Source of the DNA: Azoarcus sp. DN11 | Lineage (GTDB): Bacteria > Pseudomonadota > Gammaproteobacteria > Burkholderiales > Rhodocyclaceae | DNA: 64,000 nucleotides | Assembly: GCF_003628555.1 (NCBI RefSeq) | Contig: NZ_CP021731.1 | Location: 3,348,001-3,412,000 of the forward strand | Direction of reading: 5' to 3' | Shown here: positions 37,086 to 45,669 of the stretch, in pieces | Position numbering within the stretch: position 1 is the stretch's first letter | Layout of the letters: every line of letters starts with the position of its first letter | Notes under the pieces: generated by a model | What the model saw: only the letters and a program-made list of their open reading frames with translations | Database searches by the model: none | Told to the model about the DNA's origin: nothing | Translations under genes and position numbers: made by a program

Positions 37086-37101
37086 TGCAAGCTCGATGCC
37101 C
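37086..37101 (-). promoter_or_regulatory. Putative sigma-54 promoter of the pch operon
   Basis: On the minus strand the sequence is GGGCATCGAGCTTGCA: GG and GC are separated by 10 bases, and the -12 half TTGCA is perfect, while the -24 half keeps GGCA. The distance to the pchC start is 50 bases. Confidence 0.55.
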
Positions 37102-37323
37102 GTTTTGCGCGGACACCAGATAGTGTTTTATTTACAGATACTTGGGAATTCAAAACGGGACGATTGAGCGCGCCGGCCACAAGCGACGATTGTGCGGAAT
37201 GCAGACACCTTCATCCCGCAAGCACGGAGCGACCCAGCAGCAACGCGGGTCGCGGCGGCACCATCGACGCGAACCGCAAAATCAGACACTGTCCAGATTT
37301 GCGACAATGGCCCCCGACCGGCT

Positions 37324-38313
37324 TCAGGTCACGCGATCCAGGGGGCTCACGACACCCCGCCCCCCGCGATTCAGCACATGCGTATAGATCATCGTCGTCG
37401 ACACATCCGAGTGGCCGAGCAGTTCCTGCACCGTACGGATGTCGTAACCCGCCTCCAGCACATGGGTGGCAAACGAATGGCGCAGCGTGTGCGGACTGAC
37501 CTGCTTCACGATACCCGCACGCTGCGCAGCCGCCTTCACCGTCCGCTGCACCCGCTTCTCGTCAACGTGATGCCGCCGGACCGCCCCCGACCGCGGATCG
37601 ACCGACAGCCCCGCAGCTGGAAAGACGTACTGCCACCCGAGCGACTTGGCCGCCGACGGGTACTTCGCGGCCAAAGCATGTGGCAAGCCAACATCCCCGC
37701 GCCCCGCCTGCAATTCTGCAGCATGCAGCGCCCGCACCACGGAAAGCTGCGCCCGCAAGCGATCGGCGAGGCTCGCCGGCAACATCGTCACACGATCCTT
37801 GTTCCCCTTCCCTTCCCGAACAAGAATCTCGCCTCGCCCGAAATCCACATCCTTTACCCGCAGGCGCAACGCCTCCAGCACGCGCATTCCGGTTCCGTAC
37901 AACAACGCCACGACCAGATTCATGAGCGGATCGTCCACCGCCGCGATCAGCCGCTGTACCTCCTCGCGCGACATCACCGAAGGCAATCTTGCGGGCCGCT
38001 TCGCCCGCGTCACCTCGTCGAGCCACGGAAGCGGCTGCTCCAGCACTTCCCGGTACAAGAACAAAATGGCCGACAACGCCTGCCCTTGCGTCGCAGCACT
38101 CACATCGCGCTCCACCGCCAACGACGTCAGGAACGCCTCGACCTCCTTCTTCCCCATGTCCTTGGGATGGCGCCGACCCTGGTGAATGATGTATCTTCTG
38201 ATCCAACCAACATACGCCCGTTCGGTACGCAAGCTGTAATGCTTGAGCCGCAAACGCTCTCGCACCTGATCGAGCAGCCGCGGCGATGACGACGGAAGAA
38301 TGGATTCTTGCAT
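37324..38313 (-). CDS. intI: Integron integrase IntI
   Basis: 329 residues from the ATG at 38313 (a TTG at 38325 is possible). Tyrosine recombinase residues: [17 protein letters not shown] (Arg), [17 protein letters not shown] (His-x-x-Arg), [16 protein letters not shown] (His and the nucleophile Tyr). Between them lies the integron-specific extra domain ([20 protein letters not shown]), absent from XerC/D. It recombines attI with attC to insert or excise cassettes. It is divergent from the cassette array, as usual. The frame is intact. Confidence 0.9.
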   Translation of the reverse strand: MQESILPSSSPRLLDQVRERLRLKHYSLRTERAYVGWIRRYIIHQGRRHPKDMGKKEVEAFLTSLAVERDVSAATQGQALSAILFLYREVLEQPLPWLDEVTRAKRPARLPSVMSREEVQRLIAAVDDPLMNLVVALLYGTGMRVLEALRLRVKDVDFGRGEILVREGKGNKDRVTMLPASLADRLRAQLSVVRALHAAELQAGRGDVGLPHALAAKYPSAAKSLGWQYVFPAAGLSVDPRSGAVRRHHVDEKRVQRTVKAAAQRAGIVKQVSPHTLRHSFATHVLEAGYDIRTVQELLGHSDVSTTMIYTHVLNRGGRGVVSPLDRVT

Positions 38314-38325
38314 CTTATTGGACAA

Positions 38326-38450
38326 TTAACTGTATGCCTATACACATCTTACCTTGTAAGACAAAGACATACCAGTTGTCGCCTGTTTATGCGACACGTC
38401 CAATAACGCTTTTAGCACGACACTTGGTGTCGACCATACGTTGAACTAAA
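38326..38450. other. Putative attI region and intI promoter
   Basis: The AT-rich spacer upstream of intI contains CATACGTTGAAC at about 38433-38444; GTTGAAC fits the GTTRRRY core of a simple recombination site. The cassette array begins beyond it, but an IS91-family element now follows. Exact attI limits cannot be fixed by eye. Confidence 0.4.
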
Positions 38451-38596
38451 CCGCTTGCGCGGTGGCAGGCAGTCGATGCGTTTAGCATCGCCATCTTGTT
38501 CGCTGACCACTGCCTTGCGACAGGATTTTCCAGCAAATTTCGTCACCTGATCGATCCTGAAACCGGGAATGTTCCCGGCATCTTCAGGAGACGATC

Positions 38597-39442
38597 ATGT
38601 CTGTCTTGCGCCAACGAATGGATGAGGCGATGGTGCTGCGCGGCTTCTCGGCGCGCACGCGCGAGTGCTACCTGCGCTGCGTGGCGGGGCTGGCGCGCCA
38701 CTACCATTGCCCACCGGATCGGCTCGACGCGGCCCAGATCCAGGCCTATCTGCTGTACCTGATCGAAGAGCGCAAGCTCGCCTACGCGTCGGTCAATCAG
38801 GCCAATTGCGCGATTCGCTTCCTGTTGGCGCGGGTGCTCGGGCGCGAAGCGGGGGACTTCGAGATTCCGATGGCCAAGGTGCCCAAGCGGCTACCCCAGA
38901 TCCTCACCCGCGAGGAAGTGGTGCGGCTGCTGGCGGCGGCTCGCAACGAACGCGCCCGCGCCGCGCTGACGACGGCCTATGCGGCCGGTTTGCGGGTGTC
39001 CGAGCTGTGCGCGCTGGAACTCTCCGATATCGAGTCAGCCTCGGATCGGATGTGCCTGAAGGTGCGGCAGGCCAAGGGCGGCAAGGACCGCTACACGCTG
39101 CTCTCGCCGCGGCTGCTCGAAGTCCTGCGCCACTACTGGCGCCTGTACCGTCCGGGGCGCTGGCTGTTTCCGAACGGCGCCGGCGACGGACCGATGGGCG
39201 CGGAAACGGCCCAGCGCATGTACTGGGCCGCGCGCGATACGGCTGGGATCGCCCCGGGCGGGGGCATCCATTCGCTGCGCCACGCCTTCGCCACCCATCT
39301 GCTCGAAGCCGGCGTCGATCTGCCGACCCTCCAGCGCCTGCTCGGACACGGCCATGTCACCACGACGATGCGCTACCTGCATCTGGCGCGCTCACGCCTG
39401 ACCGGCACGACTTCGCCGCTCGAGCTGCTCGACCCGCACTGA
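38597..39442 (+). CDS. Tyrosine recombinase of the IS91-family element
   Basis: 281 residues. An N-terminal SAM-like core-binding domain (MVLRGFSARTRECYLRCVAG) precedes the catalytic domain with AAGLRVSELCALELSDIE (Arg), HSLRHAFATHLLEAGVD (HxxR) and LLGHGHVTTTMRYLHLARS (His, Tyr). It lacks the extra domain of IntI, so it is not a second integron integrase. It ends 7 bases before the transposase start, the arrangement seen in IS91-related elements carrying an accessory integrase. Frame intact. Confidence 0.85.
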   Translation: MSVLRQRMDEAMVLRGFSARTRECYLRCVAGLARHYHCPPDRLDAAQIQAYLLYLIEERKLAYASVNQANCAIRFLLARVLGREAGDFEIPMAKVPKRLPQILTREEVVRLLAAARNERARAALTTAYAAGLRVSELCALELSDIESASDRMCLKVRQAKGGKDRYTLLSPRLLEVLRHYWRLYRPGRWLFPNGAGDGPMGAETAQRMYWAARDTAGIAPGGGIHSLRHAFATHLLEAGVDLPTLQRLLGHGHVTTTMRYLHLARSRLTGTTSPLELLDPH

Positions 39443-39449
39443 GCGCCCG

Positions 39450-40598
39450 ATGTGCCCGGCCGGCCTGGCCGAGGTGCTCGACACCTTCGGCCCGGCCTAT
39501 CTCGCCACCCGGCCGCTGCCGCGCGGCGGCGCGAAGGTCTGGCGGGCGATCGCCGCCTGCCGCACGCCGGCCCTCGGCGGGCATCTCGAAGCCTGCGACT
39601 CCTGCGGGCGGCGCCGGCACGTCTATCATTCGTGCCGCAACCGCCACTGTCCGCAATGCCAGACGCGGGCGAAGGAAGCCTGGCTCGCCGCCCGGCGCCG
39701 GGAGGTGCTGCCGGTGCCTTACTTCCACCTTGTCTTCACGTTGCCGCACATCCTCAACGGTCTCGTCGCCGCCCGCCCGAGGGCTCTGTACGAGTTGCTC
39801 TTTGCCAGCGTGGCCGCCACGCTCACGGAGTTCGCGGCCAGCCCCCGCCATCTGGGAGGCGTGCCGGCGTTCTCGCTCGTGCTGCACACCTGGACCCAGG
39901 ATCTGCGCCGCCACGTTCATGTTCATGCGCTCGTCGCCGGCGGCGCGTTGAGTTCAGGCGGCGAGTGGATTCGGCCGAAGAAGGGCTTCCTGTTCCCGGT
40001 GCGCGCGCTCTCGCGCGTGTTCCGCGGCAACTTCGTCGCCGGCCTCGCACAGCTGGCCGGCAGCGAGCACTGGCCGGCCGGCGCCGACTGGCTGCCCCTC
40101 AAGCGGCGCCTGCACGACCATGACTGGGTGGTCTACGCTAAACAGCCGCTCGGCGGGCCCGAAGCGGTCCTCGAATATCTCGGCCGTTATACCCACCGGG
40201 TCGCGATCTCCAACGAGCGCATCGTCGGCATCGACGGCGAGCAGGTCGCCTTCCGCGTGCGAGCGGAAGCCGGTGGCGGCAAGAAACGGACACTGCGCCT
40301 CCCGGGCGTCGACTTCATCGGCCGCTTCCTGCTCCATGTGCTCCCCGCCGGCTTCAAGCGCATTCGCCACTACGGCCTGCTTTCGCCGGCGCGCAAGCGC
40401 CCCGGCCTGGCCGCCGCGCGGGCCGCGCTCGCCGTGCCGGCCCCGTCACCGGCCACCGTCGAAACGGTCGCCGACTTCCTGCGCCGCGTGGCGCGGATCG
40501 AGCATCAGCGCTGCCCGTGTTGCGGCCGCGGAAAGATGCGCGTGGTGGCGCTCCTCCCGCCGGCGCATCGGACGCTTCACACGCGAGGGCCGCCATGA
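39450..40598 (+). CDS. IS91 family (HUH/Y1) transposase
   Basis: 382 residues. The N-terminal zinc-binding segment is CDSCGRRRHVYHSCRNRHCP followed by QCQTRAKEAWL; the HUH motif is DLRRHVHVHALVAGG; the catalytic Tyr is in YLGRYTHRVAISN. This is the IS801/IS91-type rolling-circle transposase. A C-terminal zinc-finger-like pair (CPCCGRGKM) is also present. Frame intact, so potentially active. Confidence 0.88.
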   Translation: MCPAGLAEVLDTFGPAYLATRPLPRGGAKVWRAIAACRTPALGGHLEACDSCGRRRHVYHSCRNRHCPQCQTRAKEAWLAARRREVLPVPYFHLVFTLPHILNGLVAARPRALYELLFASVAATLTEFAASPRHLGGVPAFSLVLHTWTQDLRRHVHVHALVAGGALSSGGEWIRPKKGFLFPVRALSRVFRGNFVAGLAQLAGSEHWPAGADWLPLKRRLHDHDWVVYAKQPLGGPEAVLEYLGRYTHRVAISNERIVGIDGEQVAFRVRAEAGGGKKRTLRLPGVDFIGRFLLHVLPAGFKRIRHYGLLSPARKRPGLAAARAALAVPAPSPATVETVADFLRRVARIEHQRCPCCGRGKMRVVALLPPAHRTLHTRGPP

Positions 40599-40849
40599 AC
40601 GCGCCGACATGCCCACCAATGACCTGGATTACGGGCACGCCGGCGGGCGCCCGCGGCGGTGCTCGCCCCGATCCCGGCGCGGTACTGCCGTCCGGTCTCA
40701 CCGTCCCGACGACCGTCCGAAAATGGCCGCTCCCGGACTCCGGATGGCCCGTTTCGCATGCCCGAAAGGGTGCTCGCCGCATGCCAAAGGATTGACGCCG
40801 CAGGATCGCCGCTTACAATCCCCATAGCATCCGCCGTAGCGGCGATTCA

Positions 40850-40932
40850 GTCCAACGAGGTTTATCCGCCGCCATGATCGCATTCACTGACCCCGCGCGC
40901 CCTCAGCGGCGGATAAACGCTATTCGTTATGC
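40850..40932 (+). other. attC recombination site
   Basis: R'' GTCCAAC (40850-40856) and R' GTTATGC (40926-40932) enclose a perfect inner repeat TTTATCCGCCGC / GCGGCGGATAAA. The outer halves share AACGA/TCGTT. The 83-base length is normal for attC. The cassette whose ORF it ended appears to have been replaced by the IS91 element. Confidence 0.8.
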
Positions 40933-40952
40933 GTAACGCAAACAATAAGCTT

Positions 40953-42056
40953 ATGCGCGTTCTGAACCTTCTCATTCTGTCGCTGGCGCTCACGTTGTCT
41001 GGCTGCACGACAATTCAGCGCACCGCACACATGTACTCAAGCGAAGCTCCGCAACCTCTTACATTTCAGTACAAGGATGGCGGTTCAAGCGTTTACTACT
41101 CGTTTGAGGTTGATCGCGCTTTGCAGCCAGATACTGTGATCTTCTTTTATGGTGCAACTGGCTGCCCAAGTTGGAAATCTGTAATGCCTGGCTACGTGAG
41201 CGGCCTTACGGTCAGTGCACGCGTTTTCGTGCTAAACAAACGATTCGTGCCTGACCGTTCAATGGGCCTGCTCGACTGTGGTCGAGACTTTCATCTCGCA
41301 AACAATCCTGAGCAGTGGGTCGCTGACTACTCCGAATTCATTTCCGCACAACTAAACGCGATCATTCCAAAGCCAACCAATGTTGTCTTAGTTGGCGTCT
41401 CTGAAGGCGCCCTTCCGGCGGCAAGAATAGCGGGGCAGTCGCCGGGTATCACACACCTTGCCATTATTGGCAGTGGCGGTTACTCAATGCGCAAGTCCCT
41501 TGGAACGCTTAAGGAGAGGGGAGCCACATCGTTTGACGTCCAGGCAGGCTGGGAAAAGATCGCGACCGATCCGCGAAGCATCGAAAGAAATTGGTACGGC
41601 AACCCCCATCGATGGTGGTCGGACATCATGGACATCGATCCGCTTACCGACTATGTCAAGCTCAACATTCCGATCCTACTGGGCATTGGCGAAAACGACG
41701 CGAGTGTTCCGGTTGAGTCTGCGCGCTTCTTGGAGTCAAAGTTCAAAGAGGCGGGCAAGCGCAACCTTATCGTCAAAGTCTATCCGGGTGCCGATCATCG
41801 CTTAAGCGGAAACGGCGCTTCATATCGTGCCGAGTTCTTTTCTGAATTGAGTCGCATGCTGCATACCCAACGCATAACATCTCCGAATAGCCCGCCTCGC
41901 GCGGTTGCCGGTTACCTCAACTACATGGACTCCCCCGATTTTCAAGGGGCTTTTTCTAGGCCGTCATTCAATACCGACTCCTCCGATCTCGCGCTCATGG
42001 GGTTTCGTCGATCCGGTGAAGGACAAACTGCAGCTCTACATGCGGCCTGTTGGTGA
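40953..42056 (+). CDS. Cassette-encoded alpha/beta hydrolase-like lipoprotein, 3' end altered by IS insertion
   Basis: The ATG at 40953 gives a lipoprotein signal (MRVLNLLILSLALTLSGC). The mature part has a serine hydrolase layout: VVLVGVSEGALPAARIAG (G-x-S-x-G), GIGENDASVPVES (Asp) and VYPGADHRLSGNG (His). Codon use and GC are lower than in the surrounding chromosome. The cassette starts at GTTATGCG (40926) and its own R'' (ACGCATAAC, 41870) is the exact complement, but the ORF runs through it into the IS110 element at 41925, adding about 44 foreign codons. Without the IS the frame would stop at TAG inside the next R' site. Substrate unknown. Confidence 0.75.
   Translation: MRVLNLLILSLALTLSGCTTIQRTAHMYSSEAPQPLTFQYKDGGSSVYYSFEVDRALQPDTVIFFYGATGCPSWKSVMPGYVSGLTVSARVFVLNKRFVPDRSMGLLDCGRDFHLANNPEQWVADYSEFISAQLNAIIPKPTNVVLVGVSEGALPAARIAGQSPGITHLAIIGSGGYSMRKSLGTLKERGATSFDVQAGWEKIATDPRSIERNWYGNPHRWWSDIMDIDPLTDYVKLNIPILLGIGENDASVPVESARFLESKFKEAGKRNLIVKVYPGADHRLSGNGASYRAEFFSELSRMLHTQRITSPNSPPRAVAGYLNYMDSPDFQGAFSRPSFNTDSSDLALMGFRRSGEGQTAALHAACW
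41870..41924 (+). other. attC left part (R''), interrupted by IS110 element 1
   Basis: ACGCATAAC at 41870-41878 is the reverse complement of the 5' end of the same cassette (GTTATGCGT at 40926). The matching R' lies beyond the IS at 43344. Confidence 0.6.
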
Positions 42057-42230
42057 GCGACATGCGCTCTGGCCCTGATGACAATGCGCCGCGCGGGGCC
42101 CTCATTCGTTAGCCGGTCTGGCTTTGCCGCCTTGGAGTTAACCAGGGTCGCCCGCGTCGGTTTGAACCGTCATCGCATCAACGAAATGTCCTCGCAGCGT
42201 GAGGGAGTGAGACGCTTCTTTCTTCCTTGC
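41940..42230 (-). ncRNA. Candidate bridge-RNA region of IS110 copy 1
   Basis: Noncoding segment 3' of the transposase. In IS1111-group elements the bridge (guide) RNA that pairs with donor and target DNA is encoded on this side. It includes repeated GTTAGCC/GGTTTGAACC-like pieces that could pair. Prediction from position only; no fold was computed. Confidence 0.3.
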
Positions 42231-42233
42231 AGA

Positions 42234-43256
42234 CTACACAGCGGCCGGGCGCCGATACGCGTCGCCCTTGGCGAGGATCGCCCAGATCATGCGTGCATGT
42301 TTGGCGGCCAGCGCAACAGTGGCCTTGCGGTAGCCGCGCCGTTCGATCAGCGAGCGGATCCAAAGGCTCAGCCGGTCATTTTTGGTACCCAGTGCTGCGA
42401 GCACCGCGCGGGTGCCGTGGATCAGCAGCGTTCGTAGATAGACGTCGCCCTGTTTGGTGATGCGCCCCAGGCGCACCTTGCCGCCGGTCGAATATTGACG
42501 CGGGACCAAACCGAGCCAGGCGGCGAATTCGCGCCCGCTCTTGAAGACCTTCATGTCGGCGACGCTCGCGACGATCGCGGTGGCGGTGATCGATCCAACG
42601 CCGGGCATTTCCATTAGGCGCTGCGCCGCTTCGCTGTGGCGGGCCAATGCTTCAATCTCGCGGTCGTAGGCGAGAATTTGCGCATCGAGCGCGCCAATGC
42701 GTTCATTGACCTCGCGGAACAGGCGGCGCGCGAGCTCGGGGATGCCGTTGCCGGTGTCTTCAAGCACTGGCGGCAGTTTGTGGCGGAAACTGTAGCGGCC
42801 GCGCGGCAACACCATGCCGAATTCGCACAGCATTCCGCGCAGCTGGTTGATGAGCGCCGTGCGCTGGTCGGACACTTCCTTGCGCACGCGATGCAGCGCC
42901 AAGATGGCCTGCTGCTCGACCGATTTCACCGCGACGAAGCGCATGTTCGGCCGCGCGACCGCTTCGCAGATCGCCTCGGCGTCGTTGCCGTCGTTCTTCC
43001 CGCTCTTACGGTACGGGGCGACAAAGCGCGGGGCCATGATCCGCGCGTCGTGGCCGAGCCGGCGCAGCTCGCGTGCGAAATGATGCGCCCCCGAACACGC
43101 TTCCATACCGATCAGGCACGGCGGCATCTGCGCGAACATCGGCAGCAGATCGGCCCGTCCGACACTTCGCCTGAGCAGCACCTTGCCATCCCTCCCGACC
43201 CCATGCACACTGAATACATTCTTCGCCAGGTCGATACCGACAGTGGTAACGTTCAT
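42234..43256 (-). CDS. IS110 family transposase (IS1111 group), intact
   Basis: 340 residues. The N-terminal RuvC-like DEDD domain starts MNVTTVGIDLAKNVFSVHGV and includes CLIGMEACSGAHHFAREL and KSGKNDGNDAEAICEAV; the C-terminal transposase domain contains MEMPGVGSITATAIVASVAD and REFAAWLGLVPRQYSTGGKV with the serine nucleophile region. Full length and uninterrupted. It is related to, but clearly different from, the second IS110 transposase 1.2 kb away. Confidence 0.92.
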   Translation of the reverse strand: MNVTTVGIDLAKNVFSVHGVGRDGKVLLRRSVGRADLLPMFAQMPPCLIGMEACSGAHHFARELRRLGHDARIMAPRFVAPYRKSGKNDGNDAEAICEAVARPNMRFVAVKSVEQQAILALHRVRKEVSDQRTALINQLRGMLCEFGMVLPRGRYSFRHKLPPVLEDTGNGIPELARRLFREVNERIGALDAQILAYDREIEALARHSEAAQRLMEMPGVGSITATAIVASVADMKVFKSGREFAAWLGLVPRQYSTGGKVRLGRITKQGDVYLRTLLIHGTRAVLAALGTKNDRLSLWIRSLIERRGYRKATVALAAKHARMIWAILAKGDAYRRPAAV

Positions 43257-43336
43257 TTCGACTCCTCCTCACCGTGATTGAGACTTTCGCAATCCCAATC
43301 TGGCACACCGATGCCCCAGGTGCAGGGGGAGTCCAT

Positions 43337-43353
43337 TTCATTCGTTAGCTCTC
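43337..43353 (+). other. attC right part (R') and cassette boundary
   Basis: TTCATTCG followed by GTTAGCT; the zincin cassette starts here. GTTAGCTCTC (43344-43353) is exactly complementary to GAGAGCTAAC at 44086-44095, defining the cassette ends. Confidence 0.65.
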
Positions 43354-43362
43354 ATCAAATCC

Positions 43363-44082
43363 ATGCGCCTGACCAAACGAGTGTTTGTCATTGCTGCACT
43401 AGCCTTTTCATCTCTTGGCTTCGCACGACCTGCTGCTGCGCTACCCGGCCCGGTGGCCTGCGCGCTCATTGACGTTACGAATTTGGAATCGCTTCCGGAT
43501 GGGACTCTAGTCCAGCCTTCCGCAACCGAGGAGCAGCGAAGGGAGTTCCTCGAATTGCGAGCAAAGGCGAAGGCTCGCATCACCTCTACCTTCGGCGAGC
43601 CTCACGCCCACCCCATAGTCGCTTTCATTCACCATCCCGGCAGTTTTTGGTCAGTTACTGCAAAATCTACGGGAGGCACTCATTTTGTCGGCTCTCGGGC
43701 ATGCGTCATCCTCGGGCCCCAGGGAAACAATGTTGATGTTGTCGCGCATGAACTGATGCATGCGGAACTCTCTGAACGAGTTGGTTATTGGCGTCGCTTC
43801 ACTGAAATTCCGACTTGGTTTGATGAAGGTATCGCTATGCAGGTAGACTTTCGTTCTCGCTATACCATGAGCGAACAAGGCGCTACTGATACTCGGTACG
43901 TTCGGCAGCTTACCTCGTTCGAACAGTTCTTCTCCGGTAATGAAATTGGCATTGTCAAAAATTACGCAGCCGCCAAGGTTGAAGTCAGAAATTGGTTGGA
44001 AGGCGCAGGCGCCGCGACGATTTACAGCCGCCTCGAGCGCATTCGCAACGGAGAGAGCTTCGATGCCGTTATTACCAGGTAG
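43363..44082 (+). CDS. Cassette-encoded secreted zincin-like metallopeptidase
   Basis: 239 residues with a Sec signal (MRLTKRVFVIAALAFSSLGF, cleavage near AAA-LPG). The zinc site is DVVAHELMHAELSERVG (HExxH variant HELMH), with a likely third ligand Glu in PTWFDEGIAMQVDF, the gluzincin pattern of peptidase MA-like families. Low-GC codon use fits an acquired gene. It begins 19 bases after the cassette boundary and ends 4 bases before its own R'' site, an ideal cassette layout. Substrate unknown. Confidence 0.75.
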   Translation: MRLTKRVFVIAALAFSSLGFARPAAALPGPVACALIDVTNLESLPDGTLVQPSATEEQRREFLELRAKAKARITSTFGEPHAHPIVAFIHHPGSFWSVTAKSTGGTHFVGSRACVILGPQGNNVDVVAHELMHAELSERVGYWRRFTEIPTWFDEGIAMQVDFRSRYTMSEQGATDTRYVRQLTSFEQFFSGNEIGIVKNYAAAKVEVRNWLEGAGAATIYSRLERIRNGESFDAVITR

Positions 44083-44085
44083 GCT

Positions 44086-44102
44086 GAGAGCTAACCCTGC
44101 CC
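44086..44102 (+). other. attC left part (R''), interrupted by IS110 copy 2
   Basis: GAGAGCTAAC (44086-44095) complements the 5' end of the zincin cassette. L'' of this attC is found on the far side of the IS at 45679. Confidence 0.7.
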
Positions 44103-44114
44103 CAAGGGACTTCT

Positions 44115-44470
44115 CGTCAACCCCTTCCTTGCAGACCGGCCGCAGGCCGAACCGACCGTTGATCATGTGCGCATCTTCATCTCCTGCCGAGCACGCCGGG
44201 GCGTGACCGGGTTTTGACTGCCGGCATTGCGATGGACAAGGACAGAACAGACTGCCTTTCCCCAATCGGCCTTGTTCGGCGCGTCAGCGCCGGGGCCCTG
44301 CGATTAACCGCACCGGCTGGCCTCAATCGCTCGTCGGCGCGACCGGGGCGCGGGGATCAGCCGCGACACCCTGCGTGGTCGGCCATCAGGTTAGCCAGGC
44401 TCTCAGCCGGTCGGTCTGACCTGTTTGTCTATCGCGGACGCGCAGTCATGGAAACACCCTCAATGGAACC
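44115..44470 (-). ncRNA. Candidate bridge-RNA region of IS110 copy 2
   Basis: Noncoding, 3' of the transposase, the position of the guide RNA in IS1111-group elements. It contains CAGGTTAGCCAGGCTCTCAG, which resembles cassette boundary sequence (GTTAGC). No structure was computed. Nothing else is seen in this 395-base gap. Confidence 0.3.
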
Positions 44471-44477
44471 TGCTGAT

Positions 44478-45565
44478 TCAGGACGCGGGCTGTTCAGCCA
44501 TGCCGTGCCCCTGGCGCCACGCCTCGGAGTTGTAGGCTTCGCCCCGGGCGAGCACCGCCCACAACAGGCGGGCGTGCTTGTTGGCGATCGCGACCAGCGT
44601 CTTGTGGTAACCGACCCGGCCGTTGAGCGTCACGATCCACTGTTGCAGCCGCGTGAGCGCCTCGGGGGCGGTTCGGTGCTTGCGCAAGGTGGCGGCGAGC
44701 ACGCTGCGGGCACCCTGCACGAGCAGCGTGCGCAGGTAGTCGTCGCCGCGCCGGGTGATGCGCCCGAGTTTCGGTTTGCCGCCGCTGGAATACTGGCTCG
44801 GTGTGAGGCCGAGCCACGCGGCGAACTGGCGGCCGTTGTGGAACATCGTGGCGTCGCCGACGCTGGCGACCACCGCATCAGCGGTGAGCATGCCGACACC
44901 GGGCAGGTCGCGCACCCGCCGGGCGGCGGCGTCCTCGGCCTGTTGCGCGGTGATTTGCCGGTCGCACTCGGCGATGCGCCCATCGAGCGCGTCGAGCTGG
45001 TCGTGCACGGCTTGGATCAAGTGACGGATCGGCGCGGGCTGCGCGGTGTCGAATTCGTGCTCGGCGAGCTTATGCCGCAACCGCGTCGCGCCCGTGTCAA
45101 CCACCATACCGAATTCGGCGAGCAGCCCCCGGATGCGGTTCAAGAGCGCAGTGCGCTCCTCGATCCAGCCCTGCCGCAGGCTGTGCCACGCGAGCCGCTG
45201 CTGCTGCTGCGCTTCAGTCTTGACCGGGATGAAGCGCATCCCTGGCGCGAGCAGCGCCGCGACGATCGCCGTCGCATCGGCCCGATCGTTCTTGACCGCC
45301 TGGCGCTTGCGGTACGGGCGCACGAATTCGGCCGCCATCAGCCGCGGTTCGAGCCCCAGCGCCTGCATCGTCCGGCCCCAGCAATGCACACCGCCGCAGG
45401 CTTCCATCCCGACGAGCGTGCCCTGCGGCAGCGTCGACAGCCACGCCACAAACCCCGTCCGGTTGAACTCCCGCGTCTCGATCACCCGCCCCGCCCCGCG
45501 CCATCGGCCACGCAGGCCACGAACACGTTCTTTGCCAGATCCACGCCGACCGTCGTAGTATTCAT
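44478..45565 (-). pseudogene. IS110 family transposase, frameshifted by a 5-bp duplication
   Basis: From the ATG at 45565 the frame reads MNTTTVGVDLAKNVFVACVA then DGAGRGG and stops. A second frame resumes at VIETREFNRTGFVAWLSTLP and runs to the end (GMEACGGVHCWGRTMQALG, RDLPGVGMLTADAVVASVGD, GRQFAAWLGLTPSQYSSGGK). The break lies at a GGGGC-GGGGC tandem near 45490; removing one unit joins the frames into 360 residues. The first catalytic Asp of the RuvC-like domain (GVDLAKN) is cut off from the rest, so the protein should be inactive unless frameshifting occurs. A GTG restart at 45485 would lack that residue. Confidence 0.85.
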
Positions 45566-45669
45566 TTGGACTTCCCCTTTCGCCACCTCGGATTGAGCTT
45601 CAGCAATTCAATCTTGGCACTTCGATGCCGGGCGGCAAAGGCCGCCGGCGGAAGTGGGAAGTCCCTTTG

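Larger units (their letters stand above)
38451..40849 (+). mobile_element. IS91-family element with tyrosine recombinase and HUH transposase
   Basis: Two coding regions on the plus strand, a tyrosine recombinase and an IS91-type transposase separated by 7 bases, between intI and the first attC. A hairpin (CCGGGAA-TG-TTCCCGG) lies just upstream of the first gene and about 250 noncoding bases follow the second, containing CGCCGCT...AGCGGCG near the end. The limits given are the largest interval not explained by intI or attC; true ends are not resolved. Confidence 0.6.
41925..43336 (-). mobile_element. IS110/IS1111-group insertion sequence, copy 1
   Basis: About 1.41 kb bounded by the perfect 12-bp inverted repeat ATGGACTCCCCC (41925-41936) and GGGGGAGTCCAT (43325-43336). 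It holds one intact transposase and about 300 noncoding bases 3' of it. It lies inside a cassette attC site, the known habit of IS1111-attC elements. It could instead be that the 12-bp repeat is the attC L''/L' pair, which would move the IS ends inward. Confidence 0.7.
44103..45669 (-). mobile_element. IS110/IS1111-group insertion sequence, copy 2 (defective)
   Basis: About 1.57 kb with near-perfect outer repeats CAAGGGACTTC (44103-44113) and GAAGTCCCTTTG (45658-45669). It sits between R'' and L'' of an attC. It holds a frameshifted transposase and about 360 noncoding bases on the 3' side. Confidence 0.7.

Noticed and set aside
40517..40795. Small ORF after the IS91 transposase
   Set aside because: Lies in the noncoding right part of the element; no motif and weak start, several overlapping frames equally open.
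42100..42116. CATTCGTTAGCC as an additional attC end
   Set aside because: It looks like an R' box, but no matching R'' (GGCTAAC) was found and it lies inside IS110 copy 1, so it is more likely part of the element's noncoding region.
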